From contig JANBQC010000338.1 of assembly GCA_027576995.1 (NCBI GenBank), positions 1 to 30,339 of the forward strand: DNA of 30,339 nt, read 5' to 3'. A model generated the notes under the pieces. The model was not told the DNA's origin. It saw only the letters and a list, made by a program, of their open reading frames with translations, and searched no databases. Within the stretch, counting starts at the first letter, position 1. Each line of letters starts with the position of its first letter. Shown here in pieces: positions 20,181 through 30,101 of this stretch. This DNA comes from Dimargaris cristalligena. Taxonomy: Eukaryota > Kickxellomycota > Dimargaritomycetes > Dimargaritales > Dimargaritaceae. The translations under genes were made by a program, and so were the position numbers.

Positions 20181-21110
20181 CCCCAGTTCCCATTAATACC
20201 ATAACATATTAATAATAGAACAGCGATTCAATTCACATGGCTTATCGCAATTGTAACTTAAATGGTAATCAGTAATTCCCGGATCATCTATTGTTCCAAT
20301 CCACCGCCAAATGCCAAAAGGCTTCACTCTTCCCATTAGGGACACAGCATTAGGTCGTGGCTATGCTGCGACTAGACTACGACCATTCGATCGGGGGTTG
20401 ATCAGATTCAGCAATGCTTAACTGGTGCCATTGTCGGCACATTACAATGACTGCTAAGCAGATTCATCTGCCTAAATAAGGCATATATCGAGCTATAATG
20501 AAGGGTTTAGTTGTCAAGGCTGGTCTGATCATCCTTGGGTGAAAACAGGCCCGAAGGTTCAGGGTGCTTTTCTGCATTGTTATTATGAAAGTCTTGCTAT
20601 ATGGAAGCCTCCTACCAAAAACTTTGATTGTAGCCCTATCCCAAGATCAGGTCATGGGGCAGGCAGTATCCTAGGCCATAACACCAGTTTATTGCACCTA
20701 ACCATAATCCAATGGGCCTATCTTACTATAGGTTTAATTACAATAGACATTCATGAAACCGTTTGAATAGGCCACAAAGGGAAAACTGGGGCATGGTAAC
20801 CATTATATGACCCATTCCTAATATGCATCGCCACTTAGGGTATAATCCCATTAAATCCTTGGAATAGACACCTGGTTGCAGTTCACTTTGAAGAGATCTT
20901 TCCTTACATTAAATTTGGTTAGTAAAATTACCTGTAGAAAATGTATAAATACCAGTAGCTTGCACCTACAGAATCCTATCATTAACATCAAATACTGGGT
21001 ACGTTTTCCTCTCACACCACTCTCCACCCATATTCTTTTCCCTGCTTTTAACACTAAACTCATATTTCTCTCACCCCACTCCCTCTCCTCCTCCTCCTCC
21101 CCCCTTACCA
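20181..21110. other. Low-GC gene-poor DNA
   Basis: No firm gene. A plus-strand frame at 20539-20766 is open but shows no family features. A TATA-like tgtataaatacc near 20943 followed by a C/T-rich tract (21020-21105, with a CTC run) could be a promoter and leader for the ORF at 21111. Confidence 0.35.
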
Positions 21111-21332
21111 ATGACTGCACCATGGCCTTTACCTCACTTCCTGGTGGCCAACATCATAAAAACAGCTTGGTCCTACCCTGCAGTAATGCAGAAAGAAATT
21201 AAATACAGTCCCCCCCAACAGGGCGACTGTGGGTATCCTTCATTTGTATTGAAGGATTACCCTGTACATGACCCCCAGTCAAAGCTAACTGATGCAGGCC
21301 GGGGGAAAGCTAATAATCCAGCCTCCAACTAG
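21111..21332 (+). pseudogene. Possible decayed histidine-phosphatase (PGM-like) N-terminal fragment (73 aa)
   Basis: A true ATG in a good context (ttaccaATGAC) follows a TATA-like box and a C/T-rich leader. The part LKDYPVHDPQSKLTDAGRGKA resembles the 'D---DP-LT--G--QA' segment that follows the catalytic RHG in PMU1-like and other histidine phosphatases. The expected RHG is absent, with PQQGDCGY in its place, and the ORF stops soon after without the rest of the domain. It therefore looks like a truncated, inactive copy in low-GC DNA. The similarity is short and may be chance. Confidence 0.25.
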
Positions 21333-22939
21333 GCAAAAACTAGGAGGTGCCTGCCAAATTGCAGGTTAAATGAAGGGTGGTTTGCCCACCAATATTTCGG
21401 TCATATTTGCATAATAATAAATGTGCATCTATATTTCTGTAATTATATGTGTATAACTATATTTTTGTAATTATATATGTATGTCTATATTTCTGCAATT
21501 AGCTGAGGATGGTGGTGTCCTTTTTATATCCCAAATCCTGTGCATTGAATAAACTGTGTTAATAGTCGGATTAATATTTTTTTGTAGAAATTAGCCTAAG
21601 ATAATAGCAGGTAACAAGGTAATTGGGTTGAATTATTCCATATAGTTGATAATGCTGCTGTGGCGATATGGATAATGGAAGAGTCATGGATGAATACCTT
21701 TGTTTGTTTTGATGGATTTTTTTTTGAAATGGTTGGTGGGAATAAGCCATACTAACATCTAAAATACGGCGTTGGACGGCGTATGCTAATCAAGGTAACA
21801 TCCTAAGTTCACTTTAGGTTGGCAGTATTTTCGATTAGTCTGAATAACACCAATGCCAGTAAATATAGACACCAAACATCAATCGACTAGCATTGTCTAT
21901 TCAACTTGATGAAAATATTACAACCGGTGGATGTACCTCTCGACTATCTAATTGATAATAAAAATTTCAATTAACATGCCTACTTTTTCGATTACCTCCA
22001 CCAACAACTGGTGCATAATAAGGTATGTATGCTATGCTGGTTATAGCCCCACTCCCACCGGTAGCCACTTTTACCGATTCGCATGGTCTTATTGTGTTAA
22101 TGGATAATGGCTCGGCGGTGGCGGCCCTTTGCCCTGCTGTATATCAAAATACCTAACCGACATTGCCCCACATATTTCATTCTAAACCCTAGACAGTTGG
22201 AGGTAAATATATGGCCAGGAGATAAAGCTGGGCTAAGTACTGCTACGCACACAAATACGGGATTTTATAGAAGGGATGGATTTGCCATTTGCGAGGGCCG
22301 CCATACGGTTAATTGGTGCGCTTTCCGTGATCTTGTCGAAATCTAAGCATCAAAGCCCTCCACGCTCAAGATACAAATAAGAGAGCGGGAGGTTTTCTAA
22401 TCTAGCTAGATGGCTTCATAATAGGGCCCGTTGTCCAACGGTCCCAGATCAGCCTTTAAACTACATCTCCCACCTGATGAACATGGATCAACTTGAATTA
22501 TCACGACTAATACAGAGCGCGCATCTAGGCCTTTATTGCAGAGGCCTTTTCATTACACCAGACAAATTTTTATACTGTGGCATAGGATGGTGTGGGGGGG
22601 AGTGGGGGAGGGGAGTTAGAGATTTCGGAGAGAATAATGGAAGTATATTTGTTGATGACGGATTTGTGACCAAGGGAGCCAAAGCACACACACACATTGC
22701 TGTATAGAAAAGTGAAGAGTGAAAGCGAGAACAAACACCGTGGCCGAGAGAGAAAGTAGCGGATTCCAGGTAAGGATAAGTGCGATGGAAGCAGTAACCC
22801 CCACATACCACCAACATACACGCCCAGCCATATACCAGAGAAACCGCCAACACCCTCCCTCATAAGAAAACAAGTAACACCCATCAACGCAATCAACCGT
22901 AATAAAGGGAAGAGATTGGAAGAGAAAAGAGAGGGTTGC
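21333..22939. other. Low-GC, repeat-bearing gene-poor region
   Basis: Contains the 28-bp tandem repeat at 21429-21502. Small frames at 22107-22346 and 22477-22707 show no family features. The last 350 bases are downstream of RPL13 and probably hold its 3' untranslated region. Confidence 0.4.
21429..21502. repeat. 28-bp tandem repeat, about 2.6 copies
   Basis: Copies begin at 21429, 21457 and 21485, an exact 28-base period, each starting ctatattt(c/t)tg(t/c)aatta. The copies differ at a few positions, so the array is old. It is too short and lacks the spacers of a CRISPR. Confidence 0.8.
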
Positions 22940-23590
22940 TTATTTCTTGACCTTCTGGGATTCCTGGTCGGCCTTGTACTTGCGACGGGCGTCACGGATA
23001 CCCTTGTGGCGCAGATCGGAGCGGGCCATGCGCAGAGTGCGGTAAGCCTTGAAGGCCTTCTCCTCCTCGGAGACGGCGCGGACCTCAGTGGCGGCCTTGG
23101 GGTTCTGGACGGCGAACAGGGAAGTGACGGCGGCGGCATCAGCGGGCTGCTGGACGACGGCAGCGACCTCTTCAGCCGAGGCATCACCAACGATGGACTT
23201 CTTACCCTTGCGGGGGAAGACAATCAGCTTAGATTGGTAGGCCTGGAGGCGCTGGACGTTCCGCTGGAGGGACTCCTCGGACCGGTTACGGCGACGATGG
23301 TCGACGGCGATACCGACGGTACGGGCGTACTTCTTACCCACCTTGGCGAGGGCCAGTTCCTCCAGAGTGAAACCACGGCCGGCGCGCATACGGTGGTTGT
23401 AACGCACGGTAGGGCAACGGACGGCGGGGCGGAGCAGACCATCAACGGGACGGGGGGCGATGGCGGCGGCCTTCTTGGCACGGGTTACCTGGCGGCGGAG
23501 CTTGCGGCCGGGCTGGTTGAACCAAGTGCGGACACGGTTCTGCCAATCCTTGTGGAAATGGACATTGGGTAATTGGTTGTTGTGCTTCAT
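22940..23590 (-). CDS. RPL13: Cytosolic large-subunit ribosomal protein eL13 (216 aa)
   Basis: Structural protein of the 60S subunit that binds rRNA. The start is ATG 23590 (MKHNNQLPNVHFHKDWQNRV). The family's N-terminal block is clear: NQPGRKLRRQVTRAKKAA, then PRPVDGLLRPAVRCPTVRYN and GRGFTLEELALAKVGKKYAR. DHRRRNRSEESLQRNVQRL follows. The C-terminal third has an Ala-rich, less conserved stretch and then a Lys/Arg-rich end (DLRHKGIRDARRKYKAD). Length fits the family (human 211). No intron interrupts the coding part, unlike many fungal ribosomal genes. Base composition is very GC-rich and biased, as in highly expressed genes. Confidence 0.95.
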   Translation of the reverse strand: MKHNNQLPNVHFHKDWQNRVRTWFNQPGRKLRRQVTRAKKAAAIAPRPVDGLLRPAVRCPTVRYNHRMRAGRGFTLEELALAKVGKKYARTVGIAVDHRRRNRSEESLQRNVQRLQAYQSKLIVFPRKGKKSIVGDASAEEVAAVVQQPADAAAVTSLFAVQNPKAATEVRAVSEEEKAFKAYRTLRMARSDLRHKGIRDARRKYKADQESQKVKK

Positions 23591-24100
23591 TCTAAGGGGG
23601 TCGGAACGGAAGGGGTTGGGAAATACGGATAAATAGTTGGCGAGGTAAATAAGGGTTAGTGGTGGGAATCAGGAAAGTGCACGGTTTTTAAATGGAGGAC
23701 TAGAGATTCCTGCACGAAAGTTGCATCCTATCGGGAGCGCCAATGAACAATGATAAAGACAACGAGCGACGAGGACCGAGCGAGCGTCGCCTATTCACAA
23801 ATGAGGCATTCGAACGAGGTCGTCAATATCACGACTACGCATGGCCTCAATATTCGTTTTTCCTATCGAACAGTCCCGCGACGTATATAGGGTTTGACGC
23901 ATCCACTGGGATGGATGGATACGCCACAGGTAAGTCTTCTTAGGGGAGGACAGACCCAGCCAAGGCCTCGCATCCGTCCGTTAACTGAACCCTCGATATC
24001 CAAACCATCCTATCGACATGCCGATACTACCAACCGAAGGAGTGTAGTCAGCAGACGTCGGTGGATACGACTGGCGATCGACGGTCTTCTGCCGATGGGG

Positions 24101-24122
24101 ATGGATGGATGGATGGATGGAT
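24101..24122. repeat. (ATGG)n microsatellite
   Basis: About five and a half perfect ATGG units. Shorter runs of the same unit occur at about 808-822 and 23909-23920. Confidence 0.9.
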
Positions 24123-24554
24123 CAGTGGCCAGGGGACTTGTTGAGTGCTCGCGGGACTGCTTCGGGCTCGATATCTCTCGCTGTCTTGGGGGTGTGTCTT
24201 TGCGGCGAGTGGATGTGGGTGGTGGAGTTTGGCGGCAAACGTAGGGGTTGAGCATACCTTAATCACAGTGACCGCTGAGCCGTATACGAGCAAACTATAC
24301 GTAATAATGGACTAGCACGGAAAAGGGAGAGACAGGACTTGAACTATTGACAATTTGCTATATACCTTGGATCAGGCGTTGTGTGTGGGGGGGGGTCTAA
24401 TTCTCTGCCCTCCTCCGCTTGGGGCTACATTTTTTATTCGCCTGAAATCGCGGTGGTATATGTTCACCAGTGGGCAGCCGAGAGAAGCTCTTCTTTTCCC
24501 CCCTTCACCATAATCTCTCTCTCTCTTGGGCCATCACCACTGCTGGATTTTCAA

Positions 24555-24562
24555 TCACGTGA
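24555..24562. promoter_or_regulatory. Palindromic E-box TCACGTGA
   Basis: An 8-base perfect palindrome around CACGTG, a binding site for basic helix-loop-helix factors such as yeast Cbf1 or Pho4. It is about 1.4 kb from the MRPL6 start and beyond that gene's 3' end, so no target is assigned. Confidence 0.25.
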
Positions 24563-25151
24563 ACCAAACCCGCTACACTAACAAGTACTGGTGGGATCTG
24601 CCCCACCTCATTATACCCCTTTCGCTTGTTGCATGTGAGATGATAAGCCTTGGTCGCAATAGTTTAATGATCAATTGAGCTAACTAATATTTTACATAGA
24701 GCTCCACTGAGAATTATAGCTCCCTCTCAAACCCAGCGTTGCTCTCATATCCAACTGGCGCCTACGGGGCTTTCTAAGAATCGCGAAGCATACCCGAATA
24801 TCAATACCGAGATTCATACACATCATAGATCGAATACGCCAAGTAACATTCGCTTGAGAGACGAATTTATTGTAATAGAGCTACGAGCAATTCCACCTTG
24901 GACATGCATATCGTTGCACACCTACATAAACACATAAAGGAGGATATGGCCACCTTGAAACAAAGGATATTCATGACCCAGCTAACCTCAGGGATTAAAA
25001 CAACCCAAACCACTCTGAAGCCCCCACGGCAGATCAACCTATAGTAGTATAACACGGGTAATTTTATTTCAGAAATGCATATAAAGTGGAACAACAGATA
25101 ATCATAGACCACACGGCATTATACGCGGGTCTGCTTCTTAAGTCATCTAGC

Positions 25152-25976
25152 CTATTTCTTCTTGCCCTCCTTCTTTTTGATGGTCTCGTCGCCTACAAAA
25201 ATACCCTTTTGGTTATAGGGTTCGGGCTTTCTCTTGGCCCGGATGGTAGCGGCGAAAAGTTTGAGCTGTTGCCAGTCGGCCCCTTTGAGCAAGATACGGG
25301 TAGGGTTAGGCGTCGTCACGGTGATACCCGGGGGCACGGGCATAATGATGGGATGGGAGAACCCCAATTTCATCGACAGCTGCACGGGTTCGGCGGCGGT
25401 CGTCACCGCTTGGTGGGGAGACGTAGCCACGGAAGGGACAGAACCAGCGGGCAACGGCTCCAAGGTAGCCCTAAACCCCACTCCGACCAGACGGAGGGGT
25501 ACGGTATAGCCCTCGCCGACACCAGTGATCATATTTTGAATGACGGTACGGGTCGTGCCCCACATGGCCCGCTGGGGCGTTTGGGATTCATCACGAATAC
25601 CCAGGCTCACGCGGCGGCGGTTAAGGGCCTTGTCGTCCTCCGTTAAAGGGCATTCGGTGATGGTCATGAACGACGGGATAGGGTAAAGCAGTTCACCCAT
25701 GGGTCCTTTGAGGCGCACTTGGGTGGTATCCCGGAACCGTACATCACCCGGGCGGTGCGGGCTGGCTTCGTGGGTAAATTCGACATCGGTGGGGATCACC
25801 AGCGGCTGGGGGCCAATGAATAGCTGCTTGGGGCCGGAACGACTGGCACTGTGGGCGGAGCGCAGGAAGGTTAGCGGTAGGCTGCGGGAAGCGAAAGGGG
25901 TAGTGCACGACTGGGTAATGGCGGGAGCGGAGAGACTGGACCGGCCGGGCAGGATCCGGCGGTAAAAGGCAGCCAT
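25152..25976 (-). CDS. MRPL6: Mitochondrial large-subunit ribosomal protein uL6m (274 aa)
   Basis: A component of the mitochondrial ribosome's large subunit. The start is ATG 25976 (MAAFYRRILPGRSSLSAPAI); an upstream GTG merely keeps the frame open. Residues 1 to about 50 are rich in Arg, Ser and Ala with almost no acidic residues, as in a mitochondrial targeting peptide. The two L6 repeats are seen as LKGPMGELLYPIPSFMTI with TVIQNMITGVGEGYTVPLRL, and KLGFSHPIIMPVPPGITVTT. The uL6 signature is RAKRKPEPYNQKGIFVGDET. An insertion rich in Ala, Ser, Thr and Pro lies near residues 180-200, and the tail is basic (KKKEGKKK). Divergent from the CHY gene. Confidence 0.9.
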   Translation of the reverse strand: MAAFYRRILPGRSSLSAPAITQSCTTPFASRSLPLTFLRSAHSASRSGPKQLFIGPQPLVIPTDVEFTHEASPHRPGDVRFRDTTQVRLKGPMGELLYPIPSFMTITECPLTEDDKALNRRRVSLGIRDESQTPQRAMWGTTRTVIQNMITGVGEGYTVPLRLVGVGFRATLEPLPAGSVPSVATSPHQAVTTAAEPVQLSMKLGFSHPIIMPVPPGITVTTPNPTRILLKGADWQQLKLFAATIRAKRKPEPYNQKGIFVGDETIKKKEGKKK

Positions 25977-26744
25977 GGGCAAATAAAACACACGAATAGG
26001 ACGGGGGAGGCTACTGGGTTGGGGGAGAGAGAGGGTGAGATTCAGGTAACGGTCCGGAAATAAATGCGATATACGCTGGGCTTGGTAATGTCAAACGGAT
26101 CGACGCACTTGATCGGCGGGGAAAGAATGAGTCAAGCTAGCACAACCGGATTACCTGTCGATAGTAAGAGAAATGCCAGAACCCAGACGAATCAGGCAAG
26201 GATAGTGAAAGGCCTCAATTAAGCTGAGCCAGTGGAGTCTCCCCGTTTGATCTTGCCAATGCGCGCAGTTAGTTAGAGTGGGGTTAGTTAGGACCAGCCA
26301 AGTTATGAACCAGAAGTTAGGGTTAGACGATGCAATTGGAATGGCTGACTATTGGATACTTGTGAAGGGGAGGAGCTCTACCAGTGTTTCTGGAAAAAGG
26401 GCTGGGATTGACTCCAGATGAATCGGGACAACTAACCGTTTGGGAGCGGCGCCCCGGGAGACTTATTGTATGCCCCAGTGACCGTTCCTACTTCCTTAAG
26501 GACCTAACCAACCCTTCCGAGCTTTCCTTGATACTAGCAGTCGTCGGGTAACTCATTTCCTCAACTCTTTACGAATAAATAACTAGGCCATCTTATTTTT
26601 CCTGCCCCCGTCCTTTGGTTTGCTATATTTTACTCGCGTGTACACCACACAGTCCTCTTACCCTGACTTCAACTCCCCACCACCCAACACCGCACGCATC
26701 ACCCGCCATCTTCCACCGCTTCTCATTCTTCTCTACTCTTGACC
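25977..26744. promoter_or_regulatory. Divergent promoter region between MRPL6 and the CHY gene
   Basis: No ORF of note. The CHY side is C/T-rich from about 26590 to the ATG (cctgcccccgtcctttgg). Both genes read away from this 768-base spacer. Confidence 0.5.
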
Positions 26745-27113
26745 ATGTGCAAGCACATCCTCAACGTCCAAGTGGCCATCCGGGCCCCCTGTTGCCGCAA
26801 GTGGTTTGACTGCGCCGAATGCCATACCGACACCACTGATCACCCGCTACGCAAGACCGACGAAATGGTGTTTGCCTGCAAAAAGTGCAAAAAGGTATTC
26901 CGCAAGAACATGTCCGATTTTGACGAGTCCGACGAATACTGCCCGCACTGTGATAACCACTATATTATTGACGCCAAAACGCCGCAAATGGCCCTCGGGG
27001 TGGAGGGTGAAGATGCCCGGGTAAATAACAAATTGATTAAAGACGACCGTATTGCCAACGACCCAACCCGCTCGATCTTTAATAGTTCCAATTTGGACCA
27101 TCGTCTGGGTTAA
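26745..27113 (+). CDS. CHY-type zinc-finger protein (122 aa)
   Basis: The ORF starts at ATG 26745 in a good context (ttgaccATGTGC). Zinc ligands: C2-K-H4, CC at 16-17, C23 and C26-H27 with H33, C45-x2-C48 and C66-PH-C69. This is the order of the CHY zinc finger that fungi use in Hot13 and plants and animals use at the start of RCHY1/Pirh2. The first motif is CKHI rather than CxHY. No RING domain follows. A charged 50-residue tail (VEGEDARVNNKLIKDDRIAN) ends the protein. Hot13 helps small Tim proteins in the mitochondrial intermembrane space, and a similar role is possible but not shown. Single exon. Confidence 0.75.
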   Translation: MCKHILNVQVAIRAPCCRKWFDCAECHTDTTDHPLRKTDEMVFACKKCKKVFRKNMSDFDESDEYCPHCDNHYIIDAKTPQMALGVEGEDARVNNKLIKDDRIANDPTRSIFNSSNLDHRLG

Positions 27114-27922
27114 GCATATACATATGTATCTATTTAGGAATTATGTAGATCTGGAAGTGATTATTTTTACATTGATCGAGCTTCGGGCATTGTACACGGA
27201 TATATGAACCTCCACTTGACACTGCTTTAAAGTGTTTTTTTGTTGAGGATGAGCTGTAGTCGGCCTTTAATATTATTCAGCGGTTACTTTGATTTTAGTT
27301 TGATATTCTATTTTATAAAGCATGGTCCACCGACCATATTATTATTATTATTTGTCGGTTATACTATACAAGTGCTGGTGGTATGATTTATCTTTCTCCA
27401 ATTCCGAAGGTCAGGTGGAGTAAGTGAATATCTCTTGATGACCGAGGACGGGCTGGGATGATGGCGGAGGGAGAGGGCCAAGCAGCATCAAGTGACTTAC
27501 GGCTTATATTGAACATGGATCTTGAATCCCCCCATCCGAACCCTGTTATTCGACGCCGCCTACTTAGGCCAGCCTCGATGGGCGCTAGTTTATTGGGGGT
27601 TGGCAGTATTTTAGACGCCGGGTTGCATCCCGACCCGATGCGTTGGCTAAACGAAGGGTTCGGGGGACATATATCTAGGTGGTTGTTAATATGGCTTGAT
27701 CATGGTAAATGCATGCATGCATTTCGGGTTGGGATATTTTGGCATGACACCTTCTCCATGAAGCCTTATTGTGTGAAGCGGGAGAAGGAGGAGATTAGCT
27801 GTATAATAATGGTAATAATTGAAGTCCCGCGGCGGGAGGAATGCATATGATGTATATACGTCTTTCATCTTTATATCAGGTGACGTTGCTGAAACACGCG
27901 GTGGGTAATTTGAATGGGACCG

Positions 27923-27953
<31 letters not shown>

Positions 27954-28725
27954 GAGAGGAGAGAGAGTATTGTGGGGATTACATTCACTTCTCCAATAGC
28001 TTTTGCTTGGTGGTGGGTGGTGGGTCGGGTGTATGCGGTGCGCATATAGCAATAACCAGCACAGCACATAGCATACAGTCAGTCAGCCAGTATTTTCCCC
28101 AACAATTCCACGGCAACCAGCCCAACAGACTCACCGAGGCCAGGTGAAACGCGGGGACTCATCCCATTTGTTATGGGGGAGAGAGGGCTGTTGTTGTGGT
28201 TCGTTCCCCCCAACGTCAGCCCGCCTCCCTTTATATTCCTTTGGAATAGCGGCGCTTCGGTGTAAAAGATGAGAAAAGCCTGAAGATATCTCTAAAACCC
28301 ACTACTATTTACTATACTACAAGCCAAATAATCAATGAGCGAGCAGCACCTCCCTCCGCCCATGCCAAGAGCCAAACCTAACCTAACCAAGCCAAGCCAG
28401 ACTAGACTAGACTACTCTCTACGGGTGCTGTGCATTATCGAAACCAGCCAACGAGACAGCAGCGCGGCTCCCAAACAGCGCCGCCCTTGTATTATGTCTC
28501 TGCCGGGTCCCCCTATATGTGGAGGGTTATCCCCCTCCCCTCTCCCCTTCCCCACCCAACTCATCATCTCATCAGGCTCTACTACTCTCTTCCCTTGTGT
28601 TAGCTAATTCCCGTCCTTCTAAGTCGTTTTGTTGGTGCTTTATACCGCTTCCCAGCACTTTGCCTCTTTCTCCTTCTCTCTCTAATCTTGTCCCCACCCC
28701 ACCCCATCTTACTTTATCCGTCATC
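27114..28725. other. Spacer with GA microsatellite; cofilin promoter at its right end
   Basis: No supported gene. The frame at 27458-27850 (MMAEGEGQAASSDLRL...) shows no family features. The GA tract generates low-complexity frames on the other strand. The last 200 bases are strongly C/T-rich (28520-28710), like a highly expressed fungal promoter, and lead to the cofilin ATG. Confidence 0.45.
27922..27968. repeat. (GA)n purine tract
   Basis: Nearly 47 bases of GA/GAAA units with only purines on the plus strand. Confidence 0.9.
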
Positions 28726-29316
28726 ATGGTAAGTCCGGATATATGCACTCCATACCCCTAACCTCTCCGCACTCTTAGTTAAGTCCAACCGAAGGCCCCT
28801 TTGATTCATGGTCTCATTCCTCTTACCCAACCCACCGACTCATTTACCTATCTATCTATCTATATATATCTATACACCTACCCTCCCTCCATACAGTCCA
28901 GCGGAGTCGGCGTCAACAATGCCTGCCTGGATGCCTTCCAGCAGCTCAAGGCCAAGCGTTCCCTGCGCTACGTGATCTTCAAACTCTCCGATGACAAGAA
29001 GGAAATCATCGTGGACACGAGCTCCCCGGCCGCCACCGCTTACGACGAGTTCGTGGCCGCCCTGCCCGCCCAGGACTGCCGGTACGCCGTCTACGATTTC
29101 GAGTACGAGAAGCCCGGTGAAGGCAAGCGCAACAAGATCTGCTTCTTCGTGTGGTCGCCCGATGATGCTCCCGTCCGTTCCAAGATGCTGTACGCTTCGA
29201 GCAAGGATGCTATCCGCAGGCGCTTAGAGGGTATCGCCGCCGAAATTCAGGCCACCGACTTTTCCGAAGCCGCCTACGAAACCGTGTTGGAAAAGGCCAC
29301 CCGTACTTCCCACTAA
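28726..29316 (+). CDS. COF1: Cofilin/ADF actin-severing protein (140 aa)
   Basis: Binds ADP-actin and severs or depolymerises filaments. Exon 1 holds only the ATG (28726-28728), then gtaagt. Exon 2 is 28897-29316 after atacag and starts SSGVGVNNACLDAFQQLKAK. The 168-nt intron after the start codon also occurs in yeast COF1. The ADF domain fills the protein: KRSLRYVIFKLSDDKKEIIV, YAVYDFEYEKPGEGKRNKIC, FFVWSPDDAPVRSKMLYASS and KDAIRRRLEGIAAEIQATD, the last two including the long actin-binding helix with its Lys, Met and Arg residues. The N-terminal Ser pair is the usual regulatory site. Length is standard for fungi (about 140). A CTAT repeat lies near the acceptor. Confidence 0.95.
28847..28875. 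repeat. (CTAT)n simple repeat in the cofilin intron
   Basis: CTAT units passing into TA units, ending about 20 nt before the acceptor site. Confidence 0.85.
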
Positions 29317-29852
29317 ACTTTAATCCACAAACCCACCCGGTGGGGGTACAACTTCTATTTATATGACGTGTGTGAGGAGAAGATGAAGGTCACCCGGGGA
29401 GGGAGGGAAGAAGAAGAGGAGGAGGGGGGGAGGCGCGCTACAAACAAATATTATATATATATATATATATGTAGGTGTAGAAGGTATCCACGTATCCCTT
29501 AATATATCTATCGCTCACCCGTATAGAACTTACGGCATGGGTGCTCTCTATACTTTTTTACTACTCATCAATCTACCGCTCTCCTTCTCATTCTCTCATT
29601 CTCTCTCTCTCTCTCTCTCACCCCTTACCTCTTTCATCGACGTCTACATATGAGTTTCCCTCTCTGGCTTATAATATATGCCCAGCACCTCGTCGTCCCC
29701 TCCCCTCCTATTAGGCCGACTCGGTGTATTAGTCCTCTCTACATCATGCCAGATTTTGTCTAGTTCCCCCCTCCCATTTTACATACAATGAGTATATTCT
29801 CCGTAGTAGTGGAATAAAATACTTTTTCACGTTCGTCAACCCCCTTGGCCCA
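29317..29852. other. Cofilin 3' region with TA and CT microsatellites
   Basis: A (TA)n run at 29449-29471 and a (CT)n run at 29599-29619. No gene is seen. Confidence 0.6.
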
Positions 29853-30035
29853 ATGTTTAGGGCCAAAGTTTGGCTTCGCATTGATCCATGGTTTGGTTAT
29901 AGTCAAGGTAGTATGATGGATTTAATCTCTGGCCGCAATCAAACACCCCATGAGGAAATAAGGGCGAGGCTTGATCAGTGGCTCCTGGTCACCGACCCAG
30001 TCTGGTTCAATATGATCCAAAATTTCACTCCATAA
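29853..30035 (+). other. Unrecognised plus-strand ORF (60 aa), possibly retroelement-derived
   Basis: Starts MFRAKVWLRIDPWFGYSQGS and ends VTDPVWFNMIQNFTP. No family is recognised. It overlaps an equally protein-like minus-strand frame (29922-30101), so at most one is likely coding. The low-GC setting resembles the Gag-bearing left end. Confidence 0.2.
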
Positions 30036-30101
30036 ACGAGGGCAGCAACCTACTAAACCAATGAAGTGATGGCGGAGGTTGCCAGTGAAGGTCTCTGCCA
30101 T
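29922..30101 (-). mobile_element. Gag-like fragment, minus strand (59 aa from its ATG)
   Basis: Reads MAETFTGNLRHHFIGLVGCC, then RLWSEILDHIEPDWVGDQEP, and stops after GCLIAARD. The frame stays open upstream of the ATG (KSGDKDQIDS), so it may be the remains of a longer protein. Its alternating hydrophobic and charged helices suit a retroelement Gag. No diagnostic motif is present. Confidence 0.25.

Larger units (their letters stand above)
23591..25151. other. Upstream region of RPL13 plus spacer; one weak spliced candidate
   Basis: The part next to 23590 is the RPL13 promoter. A divergent plus-strand frame starts at ATG 23743 (MNNDKDNERRGPSERRLFTN) and meets a perfect CACAG|gtaagt at 23929/23930. 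Joining to 24133 after gccag gives a 101-aa frame with a hydrophobic stretch (SISLAVLGVCLCGEWMW) ending at 24251. However, this intron has no clear branch site, so the gene is doubtful. A palindromic TCACGTGA E-box lies at 24555-24562. Nothing else is recognised up to MRPL6. Confidence 0.3.

Noticed and set aside
21429..21502. CRISPR array
   Set aside because: Units are directly adjacent without spacers, imperfect, and in a eukaryotic setting.
22570..23572. Long frames antisense and out of frame to RPL13 (for example 22916-23572 plus and 22570-23223 minus)
   Set aside because: They overlap a clear ribosomal protein gene and have Gly/Val- or Pro/Ser-skewed composition expected of GC-rich antisense or shifted frames.
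24320..24360. tRNA-like 'gacttgaact' segment
   Set aside because: No matching acceptor stem, D arm or anticodon arm could be built; no other tRNA B-box-like site was found by eye.
27686..28069. 127-codon minus-strand frame over the GA tract
   Set aside because: Much of it is Leu/Ser low complexity created by the CT repeat on that strand.
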